Notes: generated from the sequence alone by a model not told the origin. DNA of 64,000 bases from Leptolyngbya sp. FACHB-261 (GCF_014696065.1 NZ_JACJPL010000031.1:434001-498000), one strand, 5' to 3'; shown: positions 8,775 through 17,972, counted from the stretch's first letter. Translations and numbers: made by a program.

Positions 8775-9027
8775 GTCGAGACGGTGTTTCAGGGGGAGCC
8801 AATGCCTTCTCATTCGGGCGTTAATATTTCTCAGTTTTCTCAGAGAACTGCTCTGGTTAACCGAGTTAGCGTCCAAGCGGAAGGATCACTTAGAGAGCGT
8901 TCCTCCTTAAGCTCGGCCTCGAAACTGGTCTACACTTTCAACGTTTCCAGCGTTGCATTTCTAAGCCATTTTCGGTTTTAGAGATGTTTGTGAAACTCAA
9001 CACGTTAACAGCAAGTAGGAGACAAAC

Positions 9028-9546
9028 ATGTTAGACGCATTCGCCAAGGTTGTTTCTCAGGCTGATGCCAAGGGCGAGTTCCTGAGCGGCGGCCAATTGG
9101 ATGCCCTGCAGCGCCTGGTCACAGATGGCAACAAGCGCTTGGACGTCGTCAACCGCATCACCGGCAACGCCTCGACCATCGTCGCTAACGCCGCCCGTGC
9201 TCTGTTTGCTGAGCAGCCTCAGCTGATCGCTCCTGGCGGTAATGCCTACACCAACCGCCGTGCGGCTGCTTGCTTGCGCGACATGGAAATCATCCTGCGC
9301 TACGTGACCTACGCAACGATCGCAGGTGATGCCAGTGTGCTGGATGATCGCTGCCTGAACGGTCTGCGTGAGACCTATCAAGCGCTGGGCGTACCCGGTG
9401 GTTCAGTGGCTGCTGGTGTGCAGAAGATGAAGGATGCTGCGATTGCCATCGCTAACGATCCCAACGGCATCACCAAGGGCGATTGCAACCAGTTGATGTC
9501 TGAAGTGGCTAGCTACTTCGATCGTGCTGCTGCCGCTGTTGCCTAA
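9028..9546 (+). CDS. cpcB: C-phycocyanin beta subunit
   Basis: 172 residues, the normal length of CpcB. It starts [19 protein letters not shown]. The two bilin-attachment cysteines are both present: the one in [14 protein letters not shown] (Cys-82/84 position) and the one in TKGDCNQLM (Cys-153/155 position). The conserved Asn that is methylated in beta subunits is in [10 protein letters not shown]. The protein forms alpha-beta hexamers that stack as phycobilisome rods and absorb red-orange light. The start has a clear TAGGAG site. Codon choice is strongly biased (CTG, CGC, GCT), as expected of a very highly expressed gene. The gene is first in the operon; cpcA follows after 52 bases. Confidence 0.98.
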   Translation: MLDAFAKVVSQADAKGEFLSGGQLDALQRLVTDGNKRLDVVNRITGNASTIVANAARALFAEQPQLIAPGGNAYTNRRAAACLRDMEIILRYVTYATIAGDASVLDDRCLNGLRETYQALGVPGGSVAAGVQKMKDAAIAIANDPNGITKGDCNQLMSEVASYFDRAAAAVA

Positions 9547-9598
9547 CTTTTTTGACTGCCGTACAAGCGTACAAACTTGAAGGAAGATATCCAGCATT

Positions 9599-10087
9599 AT
9601 GAAGACCCCCATCACTGAAGCCATCGCAACCGCTGACACCCAGGGCCGTTTCCTCAGCAACGCTGAGCTGACCCAGGTCTATGGCCGCTACGAGCGTGCT
9701 GAAGCCGCTCTAGCTGCTGCTCGTCTGCTGACCGACAACGCTCAGCGCCTGATCGATGGTGCTGCCCAAGCTGTCTACCAAAAGTTCCCTTACACCACCC
9801 AGCAGCAAGGCTCTAACTTCGCCTCCAGCCCTGAAGGTAAGGCTAAGTGCGCTCGGGACATCGGTTACTACCTGCGGATCGTCACCTACAGCTTAGTTGC
9901 TGGTGGCACAGGTCCTCTGGATGAGTACCTGATCGCTGGTCTGTCTGAGATCAACCGCACCTTTGATCTATCCCCCAGCTGGTACATTGAAGCCCTCAAG
10001 TGGATCAAGGCCAACCACGGTGGTTCTGGTCAGCCTGCTGTTGAAGCCAACGCCTACATTGACTACGCAATCAACGCCCTGAGCTAG
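9599..10087 (+). CDS. cpcA: C-phycocyanin alpha subunit
   Basis: 162 residues, exactly the usual length. It begins [20 protein letters not shown]. The single chromophore cysteine lies in [19 protein letters not shown] (Cys-84). An AAGGAAG ribosome binding site lies about 12 bases upstream of the start codon. It pairs with CpcB. Its phycocyanobilin is expected to be attached by the CpcE/CpcF lyase encoded downstream. The distinct alpha subunit of phycoerythrocyanin cannot be told apart by one motif, but the presence of cpcEF and the absence of pecEF genes favour phycocyanin. A hairpin after the stop probably separates the abundant cpcBA message from the linker genes. Confidence 0.98.
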   Translation: MKTPITEAIATADTQGRFLSNAELTQVYGRYERAEAALAAARLLTDNAQRLIDGAAQAVYQKFPYTTQQQGSNFASSPEGKAKCARDIGYYLRIVTYSLVAGGTGPLDEYLIAGLSEINRTFDLSPSWYIEALKWIKANHGGSGQPAVEANAYIDYAINALS

Positions 10088-10103
10088 TCAAAAGTCCTTG
10101 GGG

Positions 10104-10167
10104 ATGCCTGGAGGGGTGAGCGAGGGTTGGCGATTCTCCGCTAACAGTTGTTTGCTTCTCCAGGCAT
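10104..10167 (+). terminator. Intercistronic stem-loop between cpcA and cpcC
   Basis: ATGCCTGGAG (10104-10113) and CTCCAGGCAT (10158-10167) are perfectly complementary. No T-run follows directly. It is likely an mRNA-stabilising or partial-termination structure that keeps cpcBA transcripts in excess over linker transcripts. Confidence 0.6.
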
Positions 10168-10217
10168 TGCGCTTGTTTGGTTAAAAAACTTCAGCGTTCC
10201 GCATAGGAGATTAAGGC

Positions 10218-11087
10218 ATGAGTGGTTTAGCATCAGCAAGTCGGCTGGGCATTTCCGCCTTTGATGAGACTCAGCGGGTCGAATTGCGGCCAAACCGGTC
10301 TGAAGAAAACGTTCAGGCTGTTATCTCGGCTGTGTATCGGCAGCTCTTAGGCAACGATTACGTTATGGCGAGTGAACGCCTAACCTATGCCGAGTCGCAA
10401 TTGCGTCAAGGCACAACTACGGTTCGGGAATTCGTGCGAACTGTTGCCAAATCAGAGCTTTACAAAACCAGATTTTTCTATCCCAACTCCAACAATCGCT
10501 TTACGGAGTTGAACTATAAGCACCTGCTCGGTCGTGCTCCCTACGACGAAGCAGAGCTGATCTTCCACTTCGGTCTATATAACGAGAAAGGCTACGACGC
10601 TGACATTGATGCCTTCATTGACAGTGAAGAGTACGTTACCAACTTTGGGGACAATGTTGTTCCCTTCTATCGGGGCTTTGGCTACTTTACGGGTGCACGG
10701 ACGGTTGGCTTCAACCGCATGTTCCGTCTCTACCGGGGTTATGCCAACAGCGACAGCTCCCAGGTTGAAGGTAAGAGCCCTCGCCTGACCCGTAACTTGG
10801 CGCAAAACAGCTCGAATACCATTGTTGGTCCCTCTGGCGGAGCTACGGGTTGGTCCTACCGCGCTTCTTCGGATTCTGCACCTCGCAATCGTCCCAACAC
10901 GGGTGCAGGCACAGCAGATGATCTGAACCGGCTGTACCGGCTAGAAGTGACCAGCATTCGGACCCCGGGCTATCCAGCCGTGCGCCGAAGCAGTACTGTA
11001 TTTATGGTGCCTCATCACCAACTCTTAGCGAAGATGCAGCAAATCCACCGCACTGGTGGCAAGATCGCTAGCATTACGCCAGTTTAG
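10218..11087 (+). CDS. cpcC: Phycocyanin-associated rod linker polypeptide
   Basis: 289 residues, in the size range of the 32-33 kDa rod linkers. The N-terminal PBS linker domain (about residues 20-180) contains [39 protein letters not shown] and [19 protein letters not shown], all hallmarks of the family. After a Gly/Ser-rich spacer, a CpcD-like domain occupies about 230-289 ([20 protein letters not shown], ending [16 protein letters not shown]). It sits inside the central cavity of phycocyanin hexamers and joins them, tuning energy transfer. A strong AGGAGA site precedes the ATG. It is the only two-domain rod linker in this operon. Confidence 0.95.
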   Translation: MSGLASASRLGISAFDETQRVELRPNRSEENVQAVISAVYRQLLGNDYVMASERLTYAESQLRQGTTTVREFVRTVAKSELYKTRFFYPNSNNRFTELNYKHLLGRAPYDEAELIFHFGLYNEKGYDADIDAFIDSEEYVTNFGDNVVPFYRGFGYFTGARTVGFNRMFRLYRGYANSDSSQVEGKSPRLTRNLAQNSSNTIVGPSGGATGWSYRASSDSAPRNRPNTGAGTADDLNRLYRLEVTSIRTPGYPAVRRSSTVFMVPHHQLLAKMQQIHRTGGKIASITPV

Positions 11088-11151
11088 AGATGAGCAGGGC
11101 CAAGCCCTGCTGATTCAGAAATTCGAAAACCTGCCCAAAGTTTTGAGTGTG

Positions 11152-11206
11152 AAGCGTGGAGAGTTGGGGGTGTAGACTCGCTCTTCACTCTCTGCCCCCC
11201 ACGCTT
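11152..11206 (+). terminator. Stem-loop between cpcC and cpcD
   Basis: AAGCGTGG (11152-11159) pairs with CCACGCTT (11199-11206); inner GAGAGT/ACTCTC segments can extend the stem. It is a probable processing or attenuation structure within the operon. Confidence 0.45.
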
Positions 11207-11255
11207 TACTCTCTATCCTTAAACCACTCAATTCAGTTTGGAGTTTCTAAAGACT

Positions 11256-11510
11256 ATGCTGGGTCAAACCGCCACTGGAACTGCCGCAACCACCGAAGCT
11301 GGACGCCGCATTTTCCGCATCGAGTACGAAGGACTGCGTCAGAACGAAGAAACGAACCGCAGTTCTTACTCCATCCGCCGCAGCGGCCCCAGTTCAGTCA
11401 CGGTGTCCTATGGCAAGCTAAACGAGGAAATGCAGCGCCTCAACCGACTAGGCGCTCGCATCCTGAAGGTGGAACCGTTGACAGCTGGCAAGGAATCTAA
11501 TCTCAGCTAA
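11256..11510 (+). CDS. cpcD: Rod-capping linker CpcD
   Basis: 84 residues from the ATG at 11256; a TTG further upstream is unlikely because homologues begin M(F/L)GQT as here. The CpcD fold is shown by RRIFRIEYEGLRQNEETN, SSYSIRRSGPSSVTVSYGKL and NEEMQRLNRLGARILKVEPL. It caps the core-distal end of phycocyanin rods and limits their length. A GGAG sequence lies upstream of the start at a somewhat long spacing. Next to it cpcE starts 25 bases after the stop. Confidence 0.95.
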   Translation: MLGQTATGTAATTEAGRRIFRIEYEGLRQNEETNRSSYSIRRSGPSSVTVSYGKLNEEMQRLNRLGARILKVEPLTAGKESNLS

Positions 11511-11535
11511 TCCCGGTTCTGACAGCAGGTCGACC

Positions 11536-12363
11536 ATGCAGGACAATGCCCTACCCGATCCCAGCCTCACTCGTGAGAAGGCGTTAGCCAATCTCGTGGG
11601 TGAGGATCTGAGTTTGCGCTACTACGCCGCCTGGTGGTTGGGCAGAATGCGTGTGAACGATCAGGAGGCTGTGGACGCTTTGATGGTTGCGCTAAGCGAT
11701 GAGGCAGACCGCACTGAACTAGGCGGTTATCCGCTGAGGCGCAATGCCGCCCGCGCCTTGGGCAAACTAGGAGACGTTCGGGCCGTGCCTGCGTTAATGG
11801 CTTGTCTGGAGTGCGAGGACTTTTACGTCCGCGAAGCGGCTGCACAATCACTGGCTGTATTAGGGGACAACCGTTGTGTCGCTGCCTTGCGCCAACTGCT
11901 TGCAGGTGGGGTGGAAGCGGCACAACAGATGCCCGGTCAGCCCCATCTGCGCCAACCCTACGAGGATGTTCTAGAGGCACTAGGAGCGCTCAAGGCTCAA
12001 GACGCAGTTGCAGAGGTCGCTCCTTTTTTGGAGCATCCGGTGCCTCGGGTGCGCTTGAGTGCTGCTCGGGCGATGTATAGCCTCACAGGTGAGCGTCAGT
12101 ACGCTGAGCAATTGGTGCGCGCCCTTGAAGATCCAGATATCAATCTGCGTCGAGTTGCGTTGAGTGACTTGGGCGCAGTGGGCTATTTGGAGGCAGCTCA
12201 GCCAATTGCTCGGGCTCGAACCGAAAACAGTTTTAAGCTGTTTGCCTTGAAGGGCCTGCTCGACGTGCATTTGAACGTAGCGCCCTCTGTGGCACTCGCC
12301 ATGGAACCTCATCCAGAAAATCCTCTTCCAGCCGTGCTGGATTTGATCGATAACTTGCTGTAG
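11536..12363 (+). CDS. cpcE: Phycocyanin alpha-subunit phycocyanobilin lyase, CpcE subunit
   Basis: 275 residues built from HEAT-like repeats: LSLRYYAAWWLGRMRVNDQE, NAARALGKLGDVRAVPALMA, REAAAQSLAVLGDNRCVAAL and further units to about residue 235. With CpcF it forms the heterodimeric lyase that attaches phycocyanobilin to Cys-84 of CpcA. Position in the operon directly after cpcD and length are both typical. The stop codon (12361-12363) is followed by cpcF after about 48 bases with a small hairpin between. Confidence 0.95.
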   Translation: MQDNALPDPSLTREKALANLVGEDLSLRYYAAWWLGRMRVNDQEAVDALMVALSDEADRTELGGYPLRRNAARALGKLGDVRAVPALMACLECEDFYVREAAAQSLAVLGDNRCVAALRQLLAGGVEAAQQMPGQPHLRQPYEDVLEALGALKAQDAVAEVAPFLEHPVPRVRLSAARAMYSLTGERQYAEQLVRALEDPDINLRRVALSDLGAVGYLEAAQPIARARTENSFKLFALKGLLDVHLNVAPSVALAMEPHPENPLPAVLDLIDNLL

Positions 12364-12372
12364 TTGCTGTGG

Positions 12373-12390
12373 GGACGATTTCAGTCGTCC
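12373..12390 (+). other. Small hairpin between cpcE and cpcF
   Basis: GGACGA (12373-12378) and TCGTCC (12385-12390) are complementary around a 6-base loop, about 20 bases upstream of the cpcF start codon. It might modulate cpcF translation. Confidence 0.35.
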
Positions 12391-12411
12391 TCTAGCCCTG
12401 AGGACTTGGAA

Positions 12412-13014
12412 ATGGATACTGGCACTCTCATCCAAAATGTGCAGCAGGCCGCCAGCCCAACCGAGCTGATTCAGGCCGTGCAAGCCCTAGCTGCGTCAAG
12501 CGAAGCTGAAGCGATTCCAGCGCTGATCGAAGTGCTGGGCTACAACAACCCAGCAGCAGCGATTACCGCAATGCAGGGTTTAGTTAGGTGGGGCGAAACA
12601 GCTGTGCCTTTGTTGATCGAGAAATTGGACGGCTACAACTACGGGGCACGGGCCTATGCAATTCGAGCATTGGCAACGCTGGGTGATGCTCGGGCCTTAG
12701 AAGTACTGGTGCAGGCTGCCGAGACTGATTTTGCTCCCAGCGTACGTCGGGCGGCGACAAAAGGTTTAGGCGGGATTTATCGGGCAGCACCGCAGCGTAT
12801 CCAAACCAGCTTGAGCCAACTGGTTCAGGACGAAGACTGGTCTATTCGCTATGCTGCCGTTGTTTCTCTAGAAGCGATTGCTCAAGCGGTTGATCATCCC
12901 AACGCAGAAGCTAGCCTCAAGCATCTTGCTGGGCAAGATGCAGAGCCAGTTGTACAGGCCCGAGCCCTGCTCGCTCTCCAACGCTTGCGACAGCTTATCC
13001 CGTCTGAGCTCTAG
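12412..13014 (+). CDS. cpcF: Phycocyanin alpha-subunit phycocyanobilin lyase, CpcF subunit
   Basis: 200 residues from the ATG at 12412; an upstream in-frame TTG adds a Ser-rich stretch not expected in the family. HEAT-like repeats are visible: AIPALIEVLGYNNPAAAITA, AVPLLIEKLDGYNYGARAYA, IRALATLGDARALEVLV and SIRYAAVVSLEAIAQA. The sequence YNYGARAYAIRALA is strongly conserved in CpcF. It works as the partner of CpcE. The order cpcE-cpcF is standard. Confidence 0.95.
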   Translation: MDTGTLIQNVQQAASPTELIQAVQALAASSEAEAIPALIEVLGYNNPAAAITAMQGLVRWGETAVPLLIEKLDGYNYGARAYAIRALATLGDARALEVLVQAAETDFAPSVRRAATKGLGGIYRAAPQRIQTSLSQLVQDEDWSIRYAAVVSLEAIAQAVDHPNAEASLKHLAGQDAEPVVQARALLALQRLRQLIPSEL

Positions 13015-13144
13015 ATATCTAAGCACACAGGCACCTAGGCGCTTAGTTCAAGTCTCCTCAACTGAGTCAAGCGACAGAACCTTAACCGGACCTCAGCCGT
13101 CGATCCCAAAATTCTAATTCCAAGACCTTTGTAAGGACTTTTTT

Positions 13145-13972
13145 ATGGCCCTACCCCTACTTGAAACTAAGCCCCGCAGTCAGAACTATCGAGTTCCTGG
13201 CTATGAAGTTGCTGATGAAGATGACCCTAAAGTTTACCGCCTCAGCGATGCGACTGAAGACGATGTGCAAGCTCTGATTTGGGTTGCCTATCGCCAAATT
13301 TTCAGCGAGCATTTGATTCTTGAAAGCTACCGCCAAAAATTTTTAGAGTCACAACTGAAGAACCGCAAAATCAGTGTGCGTGAGTTCATTCGCGGACTCG
13401 GCAAGTCAGAGGTCTATCGACAGTTGGTGATGGAAACCAACTCGAATTATCGCTTGGTCGATATTAGCTTCAAGCGCTTCTTGGGCCGTGCCACTCATGA
13501 TCAGGGTGAGCAAATCGCCCAGTCGATTGTCATCGCCAATCAGGGGCTAGGAGGCTTCATTGACTCTCTAGTCGATAGCGAGGAGTATTTGCAGGCCTTT
13601 GGTGAGGATGCTGTGCCTTACCAAAGGCGGCGGTTCGAAGGGCGACCCTTCAACCTGGTTAATCCCCGCTACAGCGATTACTGGCGCAATCGTCAAATTG
13701 AGTTGGATCTGGTAGGCCGGTCATTCTACAAAGTGCGTCGTTACAGCGCTGACGATCTGGATAAAACCGTGATTCGTCAGGCGATTCCACTCACCTTCTT
13801 GAAGATGGCTGAGAGTCTAAGCCCTGGCCAGGTGAATTATCAATCGACGCTGGCTAAGGCTAAGAGCGCCAAACGCACTGAAATTCCGGATATGACCCGG
13901 AGCGGCCAACCCCCTGCTCGTTTGACTCGCGGCGAGGTTGCGCTGCCTTACCGCTATCTGCCCAACTCGTGA
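13145..13972 (+). CDS. cpcG1: Phycobilisome rod-core linker CpcG (first copy)
   Basis: 275 residues. The start MALPLLETKPRSQNYRVPGY is typical of CpcG. The PBS linker domain (about residues 35-190) holds [40 protein letters not shown] and NYRLVDISFKRFLGRATHD. A C-terminal region of about 80 polar, basic residues follows and lacks a membrane helix, so this is a conventional linker joining rods to the allophycocyanin core. It is the longest of the four copies. TAAGGA precedes the ATG at a spacing of about 8 bases. Confidence 0.95.
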   Translation: MALPLLETKPRSQNYRVPGYEVADEDDPKVYRLSDATEDDVQALIWVAYRQIFSEHLILESYRQKFLESQLKNRKISVREFIRGLGKSEVYRQLVMETNSNYRLVDISFKRFLGRATHDQGEQIAQSIVIANQGLGGFIDSLVDSEEYLQAFGEDAVPYQRRRFEGRPFNLVNPRYSDYWRNRQIELDLVGRSFYKVRRYSADDLDKTVIRQAIPLTFLKMAESLSPGQVNYQSTLAKAKSAKRTEIPDMTRSGQPPARLTRGEVALPYRYLPNS

Positions 13973-13980
13973 TTAGGGAT

Positions 13981-14029
13981 TAGGGGATGGACTGAGTGAC
14001 AGCCCGCCCCCCCTAACCCCCATCCCCTA
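13981..14029 (+). other. Stem-loop between the first two cpcG genes
   Basis: TAGGGGATGG (13981-13990) pairs exactly with CCATCCCCTA (14020-14029). The loop and surroundings are C-rich. It probably sets relative amounts of the linker messages. Confidence 0.5.
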
Positions 14030-14062
14030 GCCCCCTTCCCTAGCATTCGGAGATTGCTGACT

Positions 14063-14800
14063 ATGTCCTTACCTCTGCTGAACTACAAGCCTGCCTCCCG
14101 AAACCACCGGGTCGCGGGTTATGAAGTTGCCAATGAAGAAACGCCGCGCACTTACCGCAAGGAAGATGTTACTAGCGCCACTGATTTTGACGAGCTGATC
14201 TGGGCGGCCTATCGTCAAATTTTCAGTGAGCACTTAATTCTACAAAGCAGCCGGCAAACCTTTTTGGAGTCCCAACTCAGGAATGGCGCAGTCAGTGTGC
14301 GTGACTTCATTCGTGGCCTGGGTAAATCAGAAGTGTTTTACCAGTTAGTCGTTGAAGCCAATAATAATTATCGACTGGTTGATATCTGCTTGAAGCGCTT
14401 TTTAGGGCGCGATGCTTACAACAAGGGCGAAGAGATTTCCTGGTCAATTTATATCGCCGAAAACGGAATTGGTGGCTTTGTTGACGCCCTAGTCGATAGC
14501 GAAGAATACGAGCAGAATTTTGGCGAAAACACTGTTCCCTATCAACGTCGGCGTTATGGTCAGCGTCCCTACAACTTAGTAACGCCTCGCTACGGCGACC
14601 AGTGGCGCGAAAAGCTGGATCGGGAGCGCCCCCGCACTGGCGATGTCAAGAACTTTTTGGAAATGGCTCGCGAACTCAAGCCCAAGGGCACAACGTTCAA
14701 CAAAGTGAGCGTCCAAAACATTCAGGTACCCAGCACGTCTCGGGAAACGCAAGCCCAAACGGGTAAAAACATCAATTCCAGCTTCAGCTTCCCCTTGTAG
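14063..14800 (+). CDS. cpcG2: Phycobilisome rod-core linker CpcG (second copy)
   Basis: 245 residues from the ATG at 14063, chosen because [20 protein letters not shown] aligns with the other copies. The linker domain shows [39 protein letters not shown] and [20 protein letters not shown]. The C-terminal tail is polar, with no membrane helix. It differs from the first copy mainly in the tail, which may choose a different binding site on the core. The symbol follows position in the operon only. The next copy starts 26 bases later. Confidence 0.93.
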   Translation: MSLPLLNYKPASRNHRVAGYEVANEETPRTYRKEDVTSATDFDELIWAAYRQIFSEHLILQSSRQTFLESQLRNGAVSVRDFIRGLGKSEVFYQLVVEANNNYRLVDICLKRFLGRDAYNKGEEISWSIYIAENGIGGFVDALVDSEEYEQNFGENTVPYQRRRYGQRPYNLVTPRYGDQWREKLDRERPRTGDVKNFLEMARELKPKGTTFNKVSVQNIQVPSTSRETQAQTGKNINSSFSFPL

Positions 14801-14826
14801 TTTTCTAACTCTGGAGGATCATCCGT

Positions 14827-15540
14827 ATGGCTGCTGTGCCCCTACTGAGCTATCCGCTAACGGTACAAGACCAACGAGTTTCTGGCTTTGGTTTATCAGA
14901 CCAAAATGGCTCTGGATTTCGGGTTTATCGGTCTGAGAACACCCAATCCGATAGCGAACGCTCAGACTTGCTTTGGGCGACCTATCGCCAACTGTTCAGC
15001 GAGCATGAGATTTTAGAAAGCAATCGCCCCAAGGCGCTGGAATCTCAATTCAAGAACGGCTCCCTAAGCGTGCGCGACTTCGTACGCGCCCTGGGTAAGT
15101 CTGAGGCGTTCTACCGCTTATTGGTCGAAGCCAATAATAACTACCGTTTGGTTGATCTCTGCCTCAAGCGCTTCCTGGGCCGGGCCTCCTACAACGAGCA
15201 GGAGCGTATTGCTTGGTCGATTGTGATTGCTGAACAGGGCTTTAGTCGCTTTGTTGATGCCCTGATTGATTCTCAGGAATACGAGACTAGTTTTGGCGAG
15301 AATACAGTTCCCTACCAACGGAGTCGTCGGTCGGAGCGGCCCTTCAATCTAGTGACACCGCGTTATGGCGAGGACTACCGAGACAAGCAGCCCCCAGCCA
15401 AGCCCTACTGGCTTGTAAGAGTGGAGCAGTTTGTGCCCTTGGTCGCGCAAATGGGCTGGCAACCATTCCTGGCGTTGCTAGGTTCTGGCCTCGGTGTCAC
15501 TGTTGTTTTCTACCTACTAGCTCTCGCTCTAGCCCGCTAA
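14827..15540 (+). CDS. cpcL: Membrane-anchored linker CpcL (CpcG-type with C-terminal transmembrane helix)
   Basis: 237 residues. The first 195 match the other CpcG copies ([60 protein letters not shown]). Instead of a polar tail it ends with a hydrophobic helix, about residues 213-236 ([20 protein letters not shown]). This is the defining feature of CpcL, which forms rod-only phycobilisomes without a core that attach to photosystem I, as shown in Synechocystis and Anabaena. The third position among four tandem copies is the same as reported for Anabaena cpcG3. GGAGG precedes the ATG. Confidence 0.93.
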   Translation: MAAVPLLSYPLTVQDQRVSGFGLSDQNGSGFRVYRSENTQSDSERSDLLWATYRQLFSEHEILESNRPKALESQFKNGSLSVRDFVRALGKSEAFYRLLVEANNNYRLVDLCLKRFLGRASYNEQERIAWSIVIAEQGFSRFVDALIDSQEYETSFGENTVPYQRSRRSERPFNLVTPRYGEDYRDKQPPAKPYWLVRVEQFVPLVAQMGWQPFLALLGSGLGVTVVFYLLALALAR

Positions 15541-15625
15541 GTTAGGTGGCGATTTTGCCAGTCTTGATTCAGCGCCGCTGTTTTACGATAACTTTCTCTT
15601 ATACCCACGTCAGGAGCCTTGCTCA

Positions 15626-16402
15626 ATGCCTGCAGTGCCCTTACTCAATTACACCCCTTCGACCCAAAATCAGCGGGTTGCTAGCTTTGGAATTGCTGAT
15701 CGAGATGAGGACAGCTACCGCGCTTATCGTCTGGAAGATGTTTCTTCCCCTACCGAGATTGATGAGCTAATTTGGGCCAGCTATCGCCAAATCTTCAGTG
15801 AGCACCAGATTCTGGAGAGCAATCGGCAGAAAGCGCTGGAATCCCAGTTAAAAAATGGCTCCCTCAGCGTGCGCGACTTTGTGCGCGGCCTTGCGAAGTC
15901 TGAAGTGTTCTATGAGCGTGTAGTCTCAGTGAACAACAACTACCGACTCGTAAGCCTGCTGGTCCGTCGCCTTCTAGGCCGGGACAGTTATAACAAGGGT
16001 GAAGAAATCGCCTGGTCGATTGTTATTGGTGAGCAGGGCTACACCGCTTTTGTGGATGCCTTGGTCGATAGCGACGAATATGAGCAGAATTTTGGCGAAA
16101 ATACAGTCCCCTATCAGCGCAAGCGCTTCGGCAGCAACACTGAAGGCCGTCCGTTCAACCTAGTTACGCCCCGTTACGGTGAGGATTACCGTGAGAACTA
16201 CGGTGTTACCCAGAACGACTGGCGCTTCACCCTGGAGAAGTTCTACAGCAAGAAGTTCCAGCAGCGCTACATCCCCGAAGGCGACCCTCGCAAGTTCTTA
16301 GATGTGGCTCGCTCCATCAATCCCAAGGTGAACTATGCCCAGTCATTACGGGCAGCGGATATTGATTACCTAGCAGCAGTGCCCTATCGAGGCCGTCGCT
16401 AA
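15626..16402 (+). CDS. cpcG4: Phycobilisome rod-core linker CpcG (fourth copy)
   Basis: 258 residues, beginning [20 protein letters not shown]. The linker domain includes [40 protein letters not shown] and [20 protein letters not shown]; the usual [11 protein letters not shown] is changed to [11 protein letters not shown], making it the most divergent at that site. The tail contains [19 protein letters not shown] and no membrane helix. CAGGAG is upstream of the start. It is the last gene of the operon, followed after about 40 bases by a strong terminator. Confidence 0.93.
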   Translation: MPAVPLLNYTPSTQNQRVASFGIADRDEDSYRAYRLEDVSSPTEIDELIWASYRQIFSEHQILESNRQKALESQLKNGSLSVRDFVRGLAKSEVFYERVVSVNNNYRLVSLLVRRLLGRDSYNKGEEIAWSIVIGEQGYTAFVDALVDSDEYEQNFGENTVPYQRKRFGSNTEGRPFNLVTPRYGEDYRENYGVTQNDWRFTLEKFYSKKFQQRYIPEGDPRKFLDVARSINPKVNYAQSLRAADIDYLAAVPYRGRR

Positions 16403-16443
16403 GCCAATTCTTGCTTAGTAATCTCAGATGTAGGGTCTAATCC

Positions 16444-16476
16444 AGAGTGGGCCAGGGATATTCCCTGGCCCACTCT
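16444..16476 (+). terminator. Strong hairpin terminator ending the cpc operon
   Basis: Perfect 15-base arms (16444-16458 and 16462-16476) around a 3-base loop, followed by GTTT. It lies about 40 bases after the last cpcG stop. Confidence 0.85.
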
Positions 16477-16555
16477 GTTTGGGAGTTTACACTGGGATAG
16501 GCTCCCGAGCCTTTTCATCTCCTTTCCTCTGTCCCACTGTCTTCAGGCGGTCCCT

Positions 16556-16924
16556 ATGAGTTCCCTACACCCTCCCCTGACTCATCCAGATAGTGAACCT
16601 GAGCTGCTGGACTCTCCCGTGGAGCCTGAGCCCCATTCTCATAGCCATCCCCATGTCCATGACTCTGAGTCTGTGCGGCGCTTGAGCAATCGCCTCTCGC
16701 GCATCGAAGGCCATATTCGTGGCATCAAGCGGATGGTGCAAGAAAGTAGCCCTTGTCCAGATGTTCTGATCCAGGTGGCGGCGGTGCGAGGCGCGCTCGA
16801 CCGCGTCGCCCACAGCATCCTCGAAGAGCACCTCACGCAGTGCATTGCACGTGCGGCTCAGGAAGGCAATATCGAAACCGAGATTGCCGAACTGAAGGTA
16901 GCGCTTGACCGCTTCCTCAAATGA
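16556..16924 (+). CDS. CsoR-family metal-sensing repressor, InrS/RcnR-like (DUF156)
   Basis: 122 residues. A histidine-rich N-terminal arm (residues 27-35, HSHSHPHVH) precedes an all-helical DUF156 domain: LSNRLSRIEGHIRGIKRMVQ, then CPDVLIQVAAVRGALDRVAH and EEHLTQCI. Candidate metal ligands are Cys67, His92 and Cys96, the W-X-Y pattern of CsoR proteins, plus His53. This set and the His arm resemble the cyanobacterial nickel sensor InrS more than copper CsoR. No cognate exporter gene lies next to it in the window; in Synechocystis the InrS target is the nickel exporter gene nrsD. It would bind operator DNA as a tetramer and release on metal binding. Confidence 0.85.
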   Translation: MSSLHPPLTHPDSEPELLDSPVEPEPHSHSHPHVHDSESVRRLSNRLSRIEGHIRGIKRMVQESSPCPDVLIQVAAVRGALDRVAHSILEEHLTQCIARAAQEGNIETEIAELKVALDRFLK

Positions 16925-17009
16925 GTCCTAGCAAGGAGGCGGCAGACGCCAACATCCGGTTTACAATTGGTTGCGTTGTCAGACGCCTACAGGAGCGCGC
17001 TTGAGCAAA

Positions 17010-17972
17010 ATGAAGCGTGTATTGGCTCTAGTGCCTGGCGGGATTGGTGATCAAATTCTGTTCTTTCCCACCCTGGACGATCTCAAGCAGCAAATTCCTG
17101 ATGTCCGGATCGATGTGGTCACTGAGCCTCGCTCCGTGGGTGCCTATCGTCTTTGTAAATCAGTTACTCAGGTCATTCCCTTCGATTTCAAAGCCAACAA
17201 CAGTTTGGCGGACTGGGGCAACCTGCTCGGCGTGATTCGGGAGGTCGAGTACGATACTGTATTTTCTCTGGGCAAGCGGTTCGCGGTCGGCCTACTGCTT
17301 TGGCTTACAGGTATTCGGCAGCGGGTGGGCTACAGCGGCGATGGTCAATTATTTTTGACCGATTCAGTGCCCCTAAATCTGGATCAGTATGCGGCACAGA
17401 TGTACCACGACCTGCTCAAGGGTCTGGGGATTAATACTCCCTGCCCCGAGATCAGCATCAGCGTGCCTAAGAAAGATATTGAGTGGGCCGAGAGTGAGCA
17501 GGAGCGGCTGGCAATTAAAGACAGTGGCTATGTGTTGATCCACGGCGGCTCCAGCCAGCTTGCCAAGGAGAAGGGCATCAATAAGATCTACCCAGTGGAA
17601 AACTGGGTGAAGATCATCACTGACTTCAGAAGCCGCCAGCCCGACTTACCAGTGGTCGTGGTGCAGGGCCCGGAAGATGGCTCTCTAGTCAACGATCTGC
17701 GCCGAGCCCTGTCCGATCTCAAAATCACAGCTCCTCCTGACTTGGGCAAATTGGCAGCAATGATTGCAGGGGCAAATCTCATGCTCTGTACCGACAGTGC
17801 GCCCATGCATCTCGCCGTTGCGGTTCAGACTTACACCCTGGCCCTTTTTGGTCCTACAGACCCCGCCAAGTTGTTGCCCAAGAGCGAGAAGTTCTTACCA
17901 ATTCGCGCTGAGTCAGGGCTAATCAGTGATATTCCACCGAGCAGCATTTTGGAGCGTGTTTGGGGCAGCTAG
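17010..17972 (+). CDS. Glycosyltransferase family 9 (heptosyltransferase-like)
   Basis: 320 residues from the ATG at 17010. The N-terminus KRVLALVPGGIGDQILFFPT is the GT9 nucleotide-sugar fold start (GGIGD). The C-terminal domain shows YVLIHGGSSQLAKEKGINKI, VVVQGPEDGSLVNDL, AAMIAGANLMLCTDSAPMHL and ALFGPTDPAKLLP, characteristic of ADP-heptose:LPS heptosyltransferases (the D(S/T)G/AP.H motif). It probably adds a sugar to lipopolysaccharide or another surface glycan in the cytoplasm. Cyanobacterial LPS often lacks heptose, so the donor is uncertain. It follows the metal regulator by about 85 bases. Confidence 0.88.
   Translation: MKRVLALVPGGIGDQILFFPTLDDLKQQIPDVRIDVVTEPRSVGAYRLCKSVTQVIPFDFKANNSLADWGNLLGVIREVEYDTVFSLGKRFAVGLLLWLTGIRQRVGYSGDGQLFLTDSVPLNLDQYAAQMYHDLLKGLGINTPCPEISISVPKKDIEWAESEQERLAIKDSGYVLIHGGSSQLAKEKGINKIYPVENWVKIITDFRSRQPDLPVVVVQGPEDGSLVNDLRRALSDLKITAPPDLGKLAAMIAGANLMLCTDSAPMHLAVAVQTYTLALFGPTDPAKLLPKSEKFLPIRAESGLISDIPPSSILERVWGS

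Larger units (their letters stand above)
8403..9027. promoter_or_regulatory. Long upstream region and leader of the phycocyanin operon
   Basis: 625 bases without a convincing gene precede cpcB. The region holds a possible TATAAA -10 element (8712-8717), an imperfect stem-loop just downstream of it, and ends with the cpcB ribosome binding site TAGGAG a few bases before the ATG. A long regulated leader is usual for cpc operons. An open frame of 65 codons within it (8784-8981) has no recognisable features. Confidence 0.6.

Noticed and set aside
8784-8981. 65-codon open frame in the cpc leader
   Set aside because: No homology or signal recognised. The position in a leader and Ser-rich random-looking composition argue against a gene.
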